From Myxococcales bacterium (GTDB lineage Bacteria; Myxococcota; Polyangia; HGW-17; SLPX01), in assembly GCA_007131745.1 (NCBI GenBank), contig SLPX01000315.1:1-5078 (forward strand): DNA of 5,078 nucleotides, written 5' to 3'. The stretch's first letter is position 1; every line of letters starts with the position of its first letter. A model generated the notes under the pieces. It was not told the DNA's origin, did no database searches, and saw nothing but the letters and a program-made list of their open reading frames with translations. This document shows positions 1 through 5,078 of this stretch, one piece after another. The translations under genes were made by a program, and so were the position numbers.

Positions 1-2678
1 ACCGCGGTTTCATCCTCGGTCCAGCCGAAAGGCGGAATGATTGACTTCAGCGCGAGGGTCAACTCATCGGTGACAGTCAAACCCTCGACCAGCACCGCGA
101 TACAACCAACGTCATCCGTCACGATCACGTCGTACATCGAAGGTTCGGTGGATTCGGGGATGATCGCCTGTATCCGATTTGGCTTGGCGGGATCAAAGTT
201 GAAATCCAGCGGGATGACGGGGTCCACTTCGCCTGAAGGCCTTATGGATACGTCAATCACCTCGCCGGCTATTCCGCTTGCGAATATGGTCACCTGCGTG
301 TTGATTCCGTTGAATACGACTGAAGGATCCACGAAGTACACGAGAGGCAGTTCGATTATTTGCAACGCTTCTTCCAGGGTGTCCGTGCATCCGTCGGGAT
401 TCATGACGGTGACGTCGTGGAGGCCGCCGCCCAAGCCGGCCGGGACTCCGACGGTCAACACGTTTTCGCTCACGAAAATAGTGTAATCCGCGATGGTCGT
501 TCCTATGAACACTTGCGCGCCGTCCAAGAAATTGGATCCGTTTACGGTTATCTCTCCTCCGGTTTCGCATATGCGAATCGGGTTTATGGAGCTGATCACG
601 GGTGGAAGCCCTATCGCGCTTTCCAGGAGGTGACTGCAACCCGCGGGCGAGGGGTTCAGCACCTCGACCTGGTATTCACCCGTTGTCAACAATCCGTCCG
701 GCAATGCAACGCTGATGGTTGTGCAGGTTTGGGTCGAAAGTGAAGGGCCGGTTATTTCCGAACATCCATTCATGGCGGTGATCGTGACATCCGTTCCGTT
801 TACCATCACGATGGGCTGCACGCCGTCTACCACCAGGAACCCTGATCCCTCCAGGGTCAGGGCCGAGGGATTTTGCGTGCAAGGAGGATCGGTCAACGAT
901 GATGTGATGATCGGCGGCGGCAGCACGTAAAGGCTCGGTCCCGCGGGGCTGGTACACGCGGCCGGCGGCGGGTTGGTCACTGTCACTTCATGCCCTCCTT
1001 CCGGCAGCGAACCTTCGGGAATTTCAACGGTCAAGATGGTGCAGCGTTGAGTCGAGGTCGCCGTACCCTCTACGTCTTCACAGTTGCTGATTGAACTTGC
1101 AGCAAAGGTTTCGCCTGCGATATTGACGACCGGCAATTCACCATCCACGCTCAGGAAATTTGATCCTTCAATCGTCAGTGAATCCTGTCCCTGCTCGTTG
1201 CAAATCATGTCGGGTTCGAGAGTGAGTACTTCCGGGGACTCGACCACTGCAATGAAAACCTCCTCGGTTGACATGCAATCGGCCGGCGGCGGGTTGGTCA
1301 CAACCACGGGGTGACTCCCTGCCGCCAAGGATCCCTGCGGTATCGTAACCGTAAGCGTAGTACATGTTTGCGCATCCAGTAGAGTTCCCAACACAGGGCT
1401 GCAATTTGACATGGATTCCGCTGGAATGTCGGTGTCTCCCACCGTCACCAAGGGCAACACACCTTCAACGTTGAGAAAACCCGAACCCGTCAGGGTGAGG
1501 GCCATGTCCGCTTCGTCCAGGCACAAAAGGTCGGGTTCGACCGCATCCAGAACCGGCGGAGGCGCCGACGCCAGGGTCACCGGGTCCTCTGACACACAAG
1601 AAGCCGGTTCAGGATTTGTTACAACAACGTCCAACGCGCCTACAGGCAATACATCGGCCGGCACGTTCAATGTAACGGTGGAGCAAGAACGGGCGGAAAG
1701 CAGGGTTCCTTCCACCGCCGAGCATCCTGAAACCGAATCGGCATCGAACTGGATTCCGCCGATGGCGACGGTCGGGAGGTCGCCTTCAACCTCCAGGAAG
1801 CCCGAGCCGGAAATGGTCAGGATGTTTTCATGTTGTTCGTTGCAGATCAGGTCGGGTTCTACTGAGTCCACCGACGGGGGAGGAACAACCGCGACCGTGA
1901 CTTCTTCGCTCGAAGCGCAACCCGCGGGCATGGGGTTTACGACCCTGACTTGATGACTTCCGGTGTCCACACCGCCTTGAGGAATTTCGACCGTAAGGGT
2001 GTCGCAGTATTGCGCATTATCTATGGGGCCGGCGAGCGTTGTGCAATCCGATAGAGAAGAAGCCGTAAACCCGTCATCACCGAAATATACCTGCGGCATC
2101 GCATCGCCCACCCTCAGGAAACCCGTTCCGGTAAGGGTCAGGGTGTTCGCTCCTTGAGCTGTACAAAGCAGATCCGGTTCGACCGCGTGCAACTCGGGCG
2201 GGGGAACAGCCACGAGCCCGTCGGAAAATGTCACCGAGTTTCCGTTCGCGTTTTCCACCACCAGGTCGTATACCCCCGGTTCAAGAGCTAGTTCCGGGTT
2301 TATTTCCATGGTCATGGATTCCCTGCTCGTCCAGGTCAAAAGATCCGCGGGAACGACAAAATTATCAGGCTCGCCCGGAATCGGTTGGCCGTCCAGGGTT
2401 TTGCTCGGCTGAAGCGTTACCGAGGGAAGTCTTAACTCCGGATCCTTTGTGGCCGAGTCCGCTGTCAGGGGTGAAAGCGACGAACCTGCAATGGTGATGA
2501 CGGTTGTAAGTTGTTCGGTACACACCAGCGCGGGATCGATTCCTTCTACCTGTGGTTTCGGCCCGGAGAGTTTGTGGCCGCAGCCGAGCATGAGGGAAAA
2601 CAGGATAAGGATTGTTGGAAAACGAAATCCTGCCGGGCGCTTGATTGAGATGCTGCCTGCGAAAAGATGAGTTCGCAT
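1..2678 (-). CDS. Large multi-repeat IPT/TIG-domain lipoprotein (C-terminus outside the window)
   Basis: The reading frame is open for 892 codons from the ATG at 2678-2676 to the left edge with no stop, so the protein is incomplete. The start is supported by a perfect AGGAGG eight bases upstream. Residues 1-33 look like a lipoprotein signal peptide: a basic N-region (R2, K13, R14, R19), a hydrophobic core (ILILFSLML) and the lipobox MLGC with C33 as the lipidated residue. Gly follows the Cys, so nothing suggests inner-membrane retention by the enterobacterial Asp+2 rule. From about residue 42 the chain consists of tandem IPT/TIG-like immunoglobulin-fold units, with the signature G-S/T-G/N-F-L early in each and V-x-N-P near the end, often joined by PPP linkers. 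Units: 42-161, 162-268, 269-375, 376-482, 483-589, 590-693, 694-779, 780-872, and a ninth starting near 873. The five units spanning 162-693 each have four aligned cysteines. No enzymatic motif is visible. A surface-anchored adhesive or scaffold role is inferred from architecture only. Confidence 0.93.
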   Translation of the reverse strand, partial: MRTHLFAGSISIKRPAGFRFPTILILFSLMLGCGHKLSGPKPQVEGIDPALVCTEQLTTVITIAGSSLSPLTADSATKDPELRLPSVTLQPSKTLDGQPIPGEPDNFVVPADLLTWTSRESMTMEINPELALEPGVYDLVVENANGNSVTFSDGLVAVPPPELHAVEPDLLCTAQGANTLTLTGTGFLRVGDAMPQVYFGDDGFTASSLSDCTTLAGPIDNAQYCDTLTVEIPQGGVDTGSHQVRVVNPMPAGCASSEEVTVAVVPPPSVDSVEPDLICNEQHENILTISGSGFLEVEGDLPTVAIGGIQFDADSVSGCSAVEGTLLSARSCSTVTLNVPADVLPVGALDVVVTNPEPASCVSEDPVTLASAPPPVLDAVEPDLLCLDEADMALTLTGSGFLNVEGVLPLVTVGDTDIPAESMSNCSPVLGTLLDAQTCTTLTVTIPQGSLAAGSHPVVVTNPPPADCMSTEEVFIAVVESPEVLTLEPDMICNEQGQDSLTIEGSNFLSVDGELPVVNIAGETFAASSISNCEDVEGTATSTQRCTILTVEIPEGSLPEGGHEVTVTNPPPAACTSPAGPSLYVLPPPIITSSLTDPPCTQNPSALTLEGSGFLVVDGVQPIVMVNGTDVTITAMNGCSEITGPSLSTQTCTTISVALPDGLLTTGEYQVEVLNPSPAGCSHLLESAIGLPPVISSINPIRICETGGEITVNGSNFLDGAQVFIGTTIADYTIFVSENVLTVGVPAGLGGGLHDVTVMNPDGCTDTLEEALQIIELPLVYFVDPSVVFNGINTQVTIFASGIAGEVIDVSIRPSGEVDPVIPLDFNFDPAKPNRIQAIIPESTEPSMYDVIVTDDVGCIAVLVEGLTVTDELTLALKSIIPPFGWTEDETA
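63..341 (-). repeat. IPT/TIG-like unit 8, divergent, and start of a ninth unit
   Basis: Residues 780-872 follow the same plan (V-D-P-S opening, a V-T-I-F-A-S-G strand, closing Y-D-V-I-V-T-D-D-V-G-C). They carry only one cysteine (C859, matching the fourth of the array) and a different centre around residues 811-840. The last visible residues, from about 873 (K-S-I-I-P-P-F-G-W), look like the opening of a ninth unit cut by the window edge. Confidence 0.6.
342..599 (-). repeat. IPT/TIG-like unit 7, shorter, two cysteines
   Basis: Residues 694-779 form a compact, more canonical TIG unit of about 86 residues: I-N-P opening, V-N-G-S-N-F-L-D, V-F-I-G, then V-M-N-P-D-G-C. Compared with the upstream array it lacks the middle segment that carries the second and third cysteines. 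The first and fourth (C704 and C764) remain. If the disulphide model is right, this unit would keep a single C1-C4 bridge. Confidence 0.8.
600..2195 (-). repeat. Five tandem 321-base (107-residue) four-cysteine IPT/TIG repeats
   Basis: Units begin at 2195, 1874, 1553, 1232 and 911 (minus strand), a spacing of exactly 321 bases each time; the fifth is three residues shorter. Each opens with a motif like EPDLLC or EPDLIC (degenerate in the fifth), continues with L-T-[LI]-x-G-S-G-F-L, and closes with V-x-N-P-x-P-A-x-C and usually a PPP linker. The cysteines are residues 172/212/225/254, 279/319/332/361, 386/426/439/468, 493/533/546/575 and 600/639/652/681. The pattern is C-x39-C-x12-C-x28-C in four units and C-x38-C-x12-C-x28-C in the last. 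In an exported protein this suggests two disulphides per domain, which is an inference. Confidence 0.9.
2196..2555 (-). repeat. N-terminal IPT/TIG-like unit 1, divergent
   Basis: Residues 42-161 form the first unit after the lipid anchor. It shares the opening (V-E-G-I-D-P-A-L-V-C), the G-S-S-L strand and a closing Y-D-L-V-V-E-N-A-N-G-N segment typical of TIG domains, and ends in the PPP linker. It keeps only the first cysteine (C53) of the four seen in the next five units and is about 13 residues longer, with an insertion around residues 75-105. Confidence 0.75.
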
Positions 2679-2686
2679 TTTTTATT

Positions 2687-2692
2687 CCTCCT
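2687..2692 (-). promoter_or_regulatory. Ribosome binding site of the IPT/TIG lipoprotein gene
   Basis: The minus strand reads AGGAGG here, a perfect Shine-Dalgarno core, with an eight-base A/T-rich spacer before the ATG at 2678-2676. It fixes the start codon of the leftward gene. It is much stronger than anything upstream of the other two genes in the window. Confidence 0.9.
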
Positions 2693-2910
2693 GGTATTTT
2701 GGAAAGGTCGGGAAAATGGGTTTAAGAATCATGGAATTCACAAGTTGCCGCTTTCTTGTTTTTTTCAGTCGGTCTTCACGTAAGTGCAGGTTGAATCCTA
2801 AAAAGACGGTTCCAAGGGAGAAAAACCGGGAAACAACTTTCAAGCAACGCGCGCGTGTAAACGATGCATAATCGAGCCGGGAGTGGTAAGATCAAAAAGA
2901 ATGAAATGTG

Positions 2911-2919
2911 TGTTATAGT
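2911..2919 (+). promoter_or_regulatory. Possible extended -10 promoter for the barrel-protein gene
   Basis: TGTTATAGT matches an extended -10 element (TG-N-TATAGT, one mismatch from TATAAT). It would place transcription start near 2926, about 20 bases before the ATG at 2946. There is no good -35 hexamer at the usual distance, which extended -10 promoters can tolerate. The only Shine-Dalgarno-like bases are a weak GAG at 2934-2936, so translation initiation looks inefficient or non-canonical. Confidence 0.3.
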
Positions 2920-2945
2920 GAGAAGAACTTTTTGAGTTTTATTCA

Positions 2946-4289
2946 ATGAAGGTTTTGTCTCTTTTTACATTGTTTTTCACAGTTTGGTTTCTTTCGCCGG
3001 CGTTTACCGCGCTCGCCGGGGCTGAAGGTGAAGAGACAGGAGTCAATCAAGAAGGCGGCAAGGAAACCAAGTCCGTGATCTTGCTGGTTCCGGGATCCGG
3101 GGAAGAAGAAAAATCCGAAGTGCGTCGGGCCGTGAGCGGGCAGTTCGGTGATTCCAAGGTCCGTGTTCGTTTCTTTGAGGTGGAACAGATAGAGAGGCTC
3201 CCCTTTCCACAGCTTGAGCTGTCCAGAAAACTCTCATCCGACAGAAACATCATCGGCGTGTTCTGGTATGATTACTTGCCTGATGGACATGGAAACCTCT
3301 TTATTTACCAGCCCGGGCGGGACAGGTTGCTCATCAGGGACTTGAGCGGCCTGGTTCCGGAAGAGCGTTGGGAAGCGCTCGGAGTGATAATGCGATCCAC
3401 ATCCGACGCTCTATCAAAGGGCGGGAAGCTGGGGGAGATATGGAAAACGGCGGCTCATGACGAGCAGGACGTTGATGAACAACCGGGAGGGATGGAAAGA
3501 GAAAAAGCGCAAACAACGGCCCCTGAAGAAATCACTCTGACGGAAACCGAGGAAAAGAGCGTGCAGTCATCGGCATCCGAAGAGTCCAATCCAAAATCCG
3601 GTGACGGGGGTCCTCTTGTGGCGGGAAAAGCTGTTTTCGGTCCTCGCCGGAGTTGGGGGGTCGGGATGGATGTGGGCTATCAACTCGACGGCTATTCAAC
3701 CGATGCGGGCGCCACCCACGGGCTTTATCTTGGGGTTTCGATGCGGTTTCTCTCCAGGTGGGCGATAGTCGCGGACTACAGGGTGCAACAAAGGATAACG
3801 GGCTCGGCCGGCGCAACCACAACCGACCTGAACAGGCACCCGATAGGCTTGGGCGTCAGGTATACATGGAGGAAAGGGCGCTACGGGATTGATTGCCGAT
3901 TGGCCGTAGTCATGGACTATTCTACATACAACACAAGGACGGATCGAGGGATGGATGTTGATCCCGATGTTCCGGATAATCCCGTCGACCCCGTTGAAAA
4001 CCCGGTTGATACTCCTGAAAATCCTGTTGATACACCTGAGAACAATAATTCGGTGAAACGCTTCCACGCGGAAAAGGGTGGAGTGCTTCTTTGGCATTTG
4101 GGCGCATTCGCAAGGGGGTTGATAAACGTAGCGGGGCCGCTGAGCGTTTTCATATCCGTGGGCTTGCAAGTTCCCCTGAATCCCCACCGCTATGTGGCCG
4201 AAACAGAAGGAGCAAACAGAATAGTTTTGATTGAGGGATGGCCGGTGCAGCCCATGTTCGTGGCAGGCGTAACAGCGGAAATATTTTGA
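2946..4289 (+). CDS. Exported protein with N-terminal alpha/beta domain and C-terminal outer-membrane beta-barrel
   Basis: This is a complete 447-residue gene. An in-frame TGA at 2919-2921, with no start codon after it, rules out a longer form. Residues 1-24 are a signal peptide, with likely cleavage after A-L-A. Residues 42-165 form a small alpha/beta domain (strands SVILLVPG, VRVRFFEVE, IIGVFWYDY and LFIYQPG, then RLLIRDL, then a helix with EALGVIMRSTSDALSKGG). I do not recognise it as a named family, though a similar head domain occurs, to my recollection, in myxobacterial exported proteins. Residues 166-228 are an acidic, Ser/Glu-rich linker. Residues 236-447 show eight amphipathic strands (about 236-245, 258-268, 271-282, 296-308, 313-324, 379-393, 397-409, 434-447) with alternating short turns and long loops, ending in Phe, as in outer-membrane barrels. 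There is no catalytic signature. Its role is unknown; a two-compartment periplasm/outer-membrane protein is the best reading. Confidence 0.88.
   Translation: MKVLSLFTLFFTVWFLSPAFTALAGAEGEETGVNQEGGKETKSVILLVPGSGEEEKSEVRRAVSGQFGDSKVRVRFFEVEQIERLPFPQLELSRKLSSDRNIIGVFWYDYLPDGHGNLFIYQPGRDRLLIRDLSGLVPEERWEALGVIMRSTSDALSKGGKLGEIWKTAAHDEQDVDEQPGGMEREKAQTTAPEEITLTETEEKSVQSSASEESNPKSGDGGPLVAGKAVFGPRRSWGVGMDVGYQLDGYSTDAGATHGLYLGVSMRFLSRWAIVADYRVQQRITGSAGATTTDLNRHPIGLGVRYTWRKGRYGIDCRLAVVMDYSTYNTRTDRGMDVDPDVPDNPVDPVENPVDTPENPVDTPENNNSVKRFHAEKGGVLLWHLGAFARGLINVAGPLSVFISVGLQVPLNPHRYVAETEGANRIVLIEGWPVQPMFVAGVTAEIF
3978..4040 (+). repeat. Three tandem 21-base heptad repeats (NPVDxxE) in a barrel loop
   Basis: Units at 3978-3998, 3999-4019 and 4020-4040 encode NPVDPVE, NPVDTPE and NPVDTPE (residues 345-365). 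They are preceded by a related Asp/Pro run (DVDPDVPD) and followed by Asn-Asn-Asn. The units differ mainly at synonymous positions, so the peptide pattern appears to be kept while the DNA has drifted. They fall in the longest predicted loop, between barrel strands 5 and 6, on the side expected to face outward. Confidence 0.85.
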
Positions 4290-4314
4290 GTCCAAATTGG
4301 GCAGAAATTCATCC
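4285..4314 (+). repeat. Imperfect 30-base direct repeat, copy 1
   Basis: This copy starts TTTGAGTCCA and overlaps the stop codon of the barrel-protein gene (TGA 4287-4289). It matches the copy at 4433-4462 at 25 of 30 positions by manual alignment. The GGAAA just upstream of both copies is also shared, offset by a small indel. Confidence 0.65.
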
Positions 4315-4354
4315 TCCACCCGTTCCACCGCCACCCCAGCCCGGAAGCGCAACT

Positions 4355-4388
4355 CAGATGTCGGCTTTTTGGGCATCTGCCTTTTTTT
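4355..4388 (+). terminator. Rho-independent terminator after the barrel-protein gene
   Basis: CAGATGTC (4355-4362) can pair with GGCATCTG (4372-4379), an eight-base-pair stem with one G-U pair and a nine-base loop. It is followed two bases later by seven T residues (4382-4388). It sits about 65 bases after the stop codon of the barrel-protein gene and 170 bases before the sigma-factor ATG, so it should separate the two transcripts. Confidence 0.7.
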
Positions 4389-4432
4389 CCGGCTCGTCCT
4401 GTATTGGAGCGGCCGGAACCATGACAGGAAAG

Positions 4433-4462
4433 TTTGAGTCCATTTTGTGCGGAAATTTATCC
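4433..4462 (+). repeat. Imperfect 30-base direct repeat, copy 2
   Basis: This copy also begins TTTGAGTCCA and ends GAAATTTATCC (copy 1 has GAAATTCATCC). It lies 148 bases downstream of copy 1, on the other side of the terminator and shortly before the putative sigma-factor promoter. It could be a remnant of a local duplication or a pair of binding sites. The sequence alone does not decide. Confidence 0.65.
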
Positions 4463-4480
4463 GAAGAATATTGAACCGTC

Positions 4481-4508
4481 TTAAAAGTGACGGATGCGCC
4501 ACTGTATA
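4481..4508 (+). promoter_or_regulatory. Weak candidate promoter for the sigma-factor gene
   Basis: TTAAAA (4481-4486), a 16-base spacer and TGTATA (4503-4508) loosely fit a sigma-70 promoter and lie downstream of the terminator, about 50 bases before the ATG. The -35 match is poor. An overlapping upstream motif, GAACCGTCTT (4473-4482), could instead belong to an ECF-type -35 element, but no matching -10 is obvious. Confidence 0.25.
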
Positions 4509-4560
4509 GAAAGAACAGAAAGAAAGAGAAAGTTTGAACGGTTTGAAAAAAGTCGAGAAC

Positions 4561-5078
4561 ATGAAAAAAGCCGGATCATACGACCTTTCACTTGCGCGTG
4601 CGGCAGTTGAGGGTAAATCGCGAGCGAGGAGGGAACTGGTGGAGAGACTGTTCGACAGGGTGCGCACCATGGTGGGATACGTTGCCGGCAATGACCGTGA
4701 CGCTGAAGACATGGTCCAGACAACCATGGTGGAGATATTGCAGGGGTTGCATGGGTACAAGGCCTCAGGCAGTCTCGAGTCGTGGGCCGACCGCATTGCA
4801 GTCAGAACCTGCATGAGGTTGATCAAGAAACGTTCCAACCGCGCTGAGATGCCTTTTTTGCATGAAGACGAAGGAGCGGAACCCAGGACTTTGCTGAAGA
4901 AGAGTCGCGGCGACGGGCGGGATGATCTCGAGTGTATGACTGAAAGCGTGGAAAAAAGCGTTTCGCGGAATAGGATTTGCCGGAGGCTTGCATGTTTGAT
5001 GGGCCGGCTTCCCGTTAAGCGCCGCGTTGTGATTACATTGAGATGGGTATTTGATTATCGCCTTTACGAAATAGCTGA
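4561..5078 (+). CDS. ECF-like sigma-70 family RNA polymerase sigma factor (3' end outside the window)
   Basis: There are 172 codons in frame before the right edge. Sigma region 2 spans about residues 9-92: LARAAVEGK, then the core-binding segment D-R-D-A-E-D-M-V-Q (residues 45-53), then the -10-recognition helix S-L-E-S-W-A-D-R-I-A followed by a basic patch (LIKKRS). A hydrophilic linker of about 45 residues leads to region 4 from about residue 140 (L-M-G-R-L-P-V-K-R-R-V-V-I-T-L-R), cut within the helix-turn-helix at Y-E-I-A. Region 3 is absent, as in ECF factors. The start is the ATG at 4561. An in-frame TAG at 4507 bounds it upstream, and TTG codons at 4534 and 4543 are alternatives, because the bases before the ATG form only a weak ribosome site. 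No anti-sigma gene is visible; it could lie downstream of the window. Confidence 0.88.
   Translation, partial: MKKAGSYDLSLARAAVEGKSRARRELVERLFDRVRTMVGYVAGNDRDAEDMVQTTMVEILQGLHGYKASGSLESWADRIAVRTCMRLIKKRSNRAEMPFLHEDEGAEPRTLLKKSRGDGRDDLECMTESVEKSVSRNRICRRLACLMGRLPVKRRVVITLRWVFDYRLYEIA

Larger units (their letters stand above)
2679..2945. other. Divergent intergenic region between lipoprotein and barrel-protein genes
   Basis: This 267-base stretch separates two divergent start codons, so it should hold both promoters. It contains the lipoprotein ribosome binding site at its left end. At 2847-2856 lies a perfect 10-base palindrome ACGCGCGCGT within a run of alternating purines and pyrimidines. 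Just beyond, at 2862-2874, is a short inverted repeat CGAT-5-ATCG. No convincing sigma-70 promoter for the leftward gene could be picked out by eye, and I see no small gene here. Confidence 0.6.
4290..4560. other. Intergenic region before the sigma-factor gene
   Basis: This 271-base stretch holds most of the first direct-repeat copy, the terminator, the second copy, the candidate promoter, and a purine-rich tract at about 4508-4532 just upstream of the alternative TTG starts. A second weak hairpin (GCTC-11-GAGC with flanking CCGG, about 4389-4416) follows the terminator. No small gene with a credible start and ribosome site was seen. Confidence 0.55.

Noticed and set aside
37..486. Plus-strand open frames in the left half (also around 1411-1953 and others)
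   Set aside because: They lie opposite the repeat-rich lipoprotein gene and recur with its 321-base periodicity. Their Ser/Thr-rich translations are what the complement of that gene would give.
600..2195. Regularly spaced repeats as a possible CRISPR or non-coding array
   Set aside because: The 321-base period corresponds to whole protein domains in one open frame, and DNA identity between units is mostly low. There are no short identical repeats with unique spacers.
2829..2859. ECF-type promoter (GGAAAC ... CGTGTA) before the barrel-protein gene
   Set aside because: The spacing between the two elements is 19 bases, longer than usual for ECF promoters, and both elements are imperfect, so it is not better than chance.
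4389..4416. Second hairpin after the terminator (GCTC/GAGC with flanking CCGG)
   Set aside because: The stem is four base pairs with a bulge and an 11-base loop, and no T tract follows. It is too weak to call as a terminator or structured RNA.
3696..4838. A 380-codon open frame on the minus strand
   Set aside because: It runs antisense through the sigma-factor gene, the terminator and the barrel gene. It has no ribosome site of note and no recognisable domain, while both plus-strand genes show clear protein signatures. It is a shadow frame.

Overview
The window carries three protein-coding genes and two intergenic regions of about 270 bases each. I see no rRNA, tRNA, CRISPR array or insertion sequence. 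The features point to a Gram-negative, double-membraned bacterium: a lipoprotein signal peptide, an exported protein ending in a predicted outer-membrane beta-barrel, and an ECF-type sigma factor. Large lipoproteins built from cysteine-bearing IPT/TIG repeats, and exported proteins with an alpha/beta head plus a C-terminal barrel, remind me of Myxococcota/Bradymonadota-type ('deltaproteobacterial') genomes. That placement is an inference from protein style and was not tested.

Bases 1-2678 (minus strand) are one uninterrupted reading frame that runs off the left edge, so its C-terminus is missing. It starts at an ATG behind a perfect AGGAGG and encodes at least 892 residues: a lipoprotein signal peptide (Cys33) followed by eight IPT/TIG-like beta-sandwich repeats and the start of a ninth. 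Five central repeats are spaced by exactly 107 residues (321 bases), and each carries four cysteines at matching positions. This is the most striking feature of the window.

Bases 2679-2945 separate this gene from a divergent plus-strand gene (2946-4289). That gene encodes a 447-residue exported protein with a signal peptide, a small alpha/beta domain, an acidic linker, and a C-terminal region that reads as an eight-stranded outer-membrane barrel ending in Phe. The largest predicted surface loop holds a heptad tandem repeat (NPVDTPE type). A rho-independent terminator follows the gene, lying between two copies of an imperfect 30-base direct repeat.

Bases 4561-5078 (plus strand) begin an ECF-like sigma-70 factor: region 2 is complete, and region 4 is cut off by the right edge inside its helix-turn-helix. 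The likely theme is a cell-surface locus, with a surface-anchored adhesive or scaffold lipoprotein and a barrel protein encoded beside a regulator. Whether the sigma factor controls the other two genes cannot be shown from this window.
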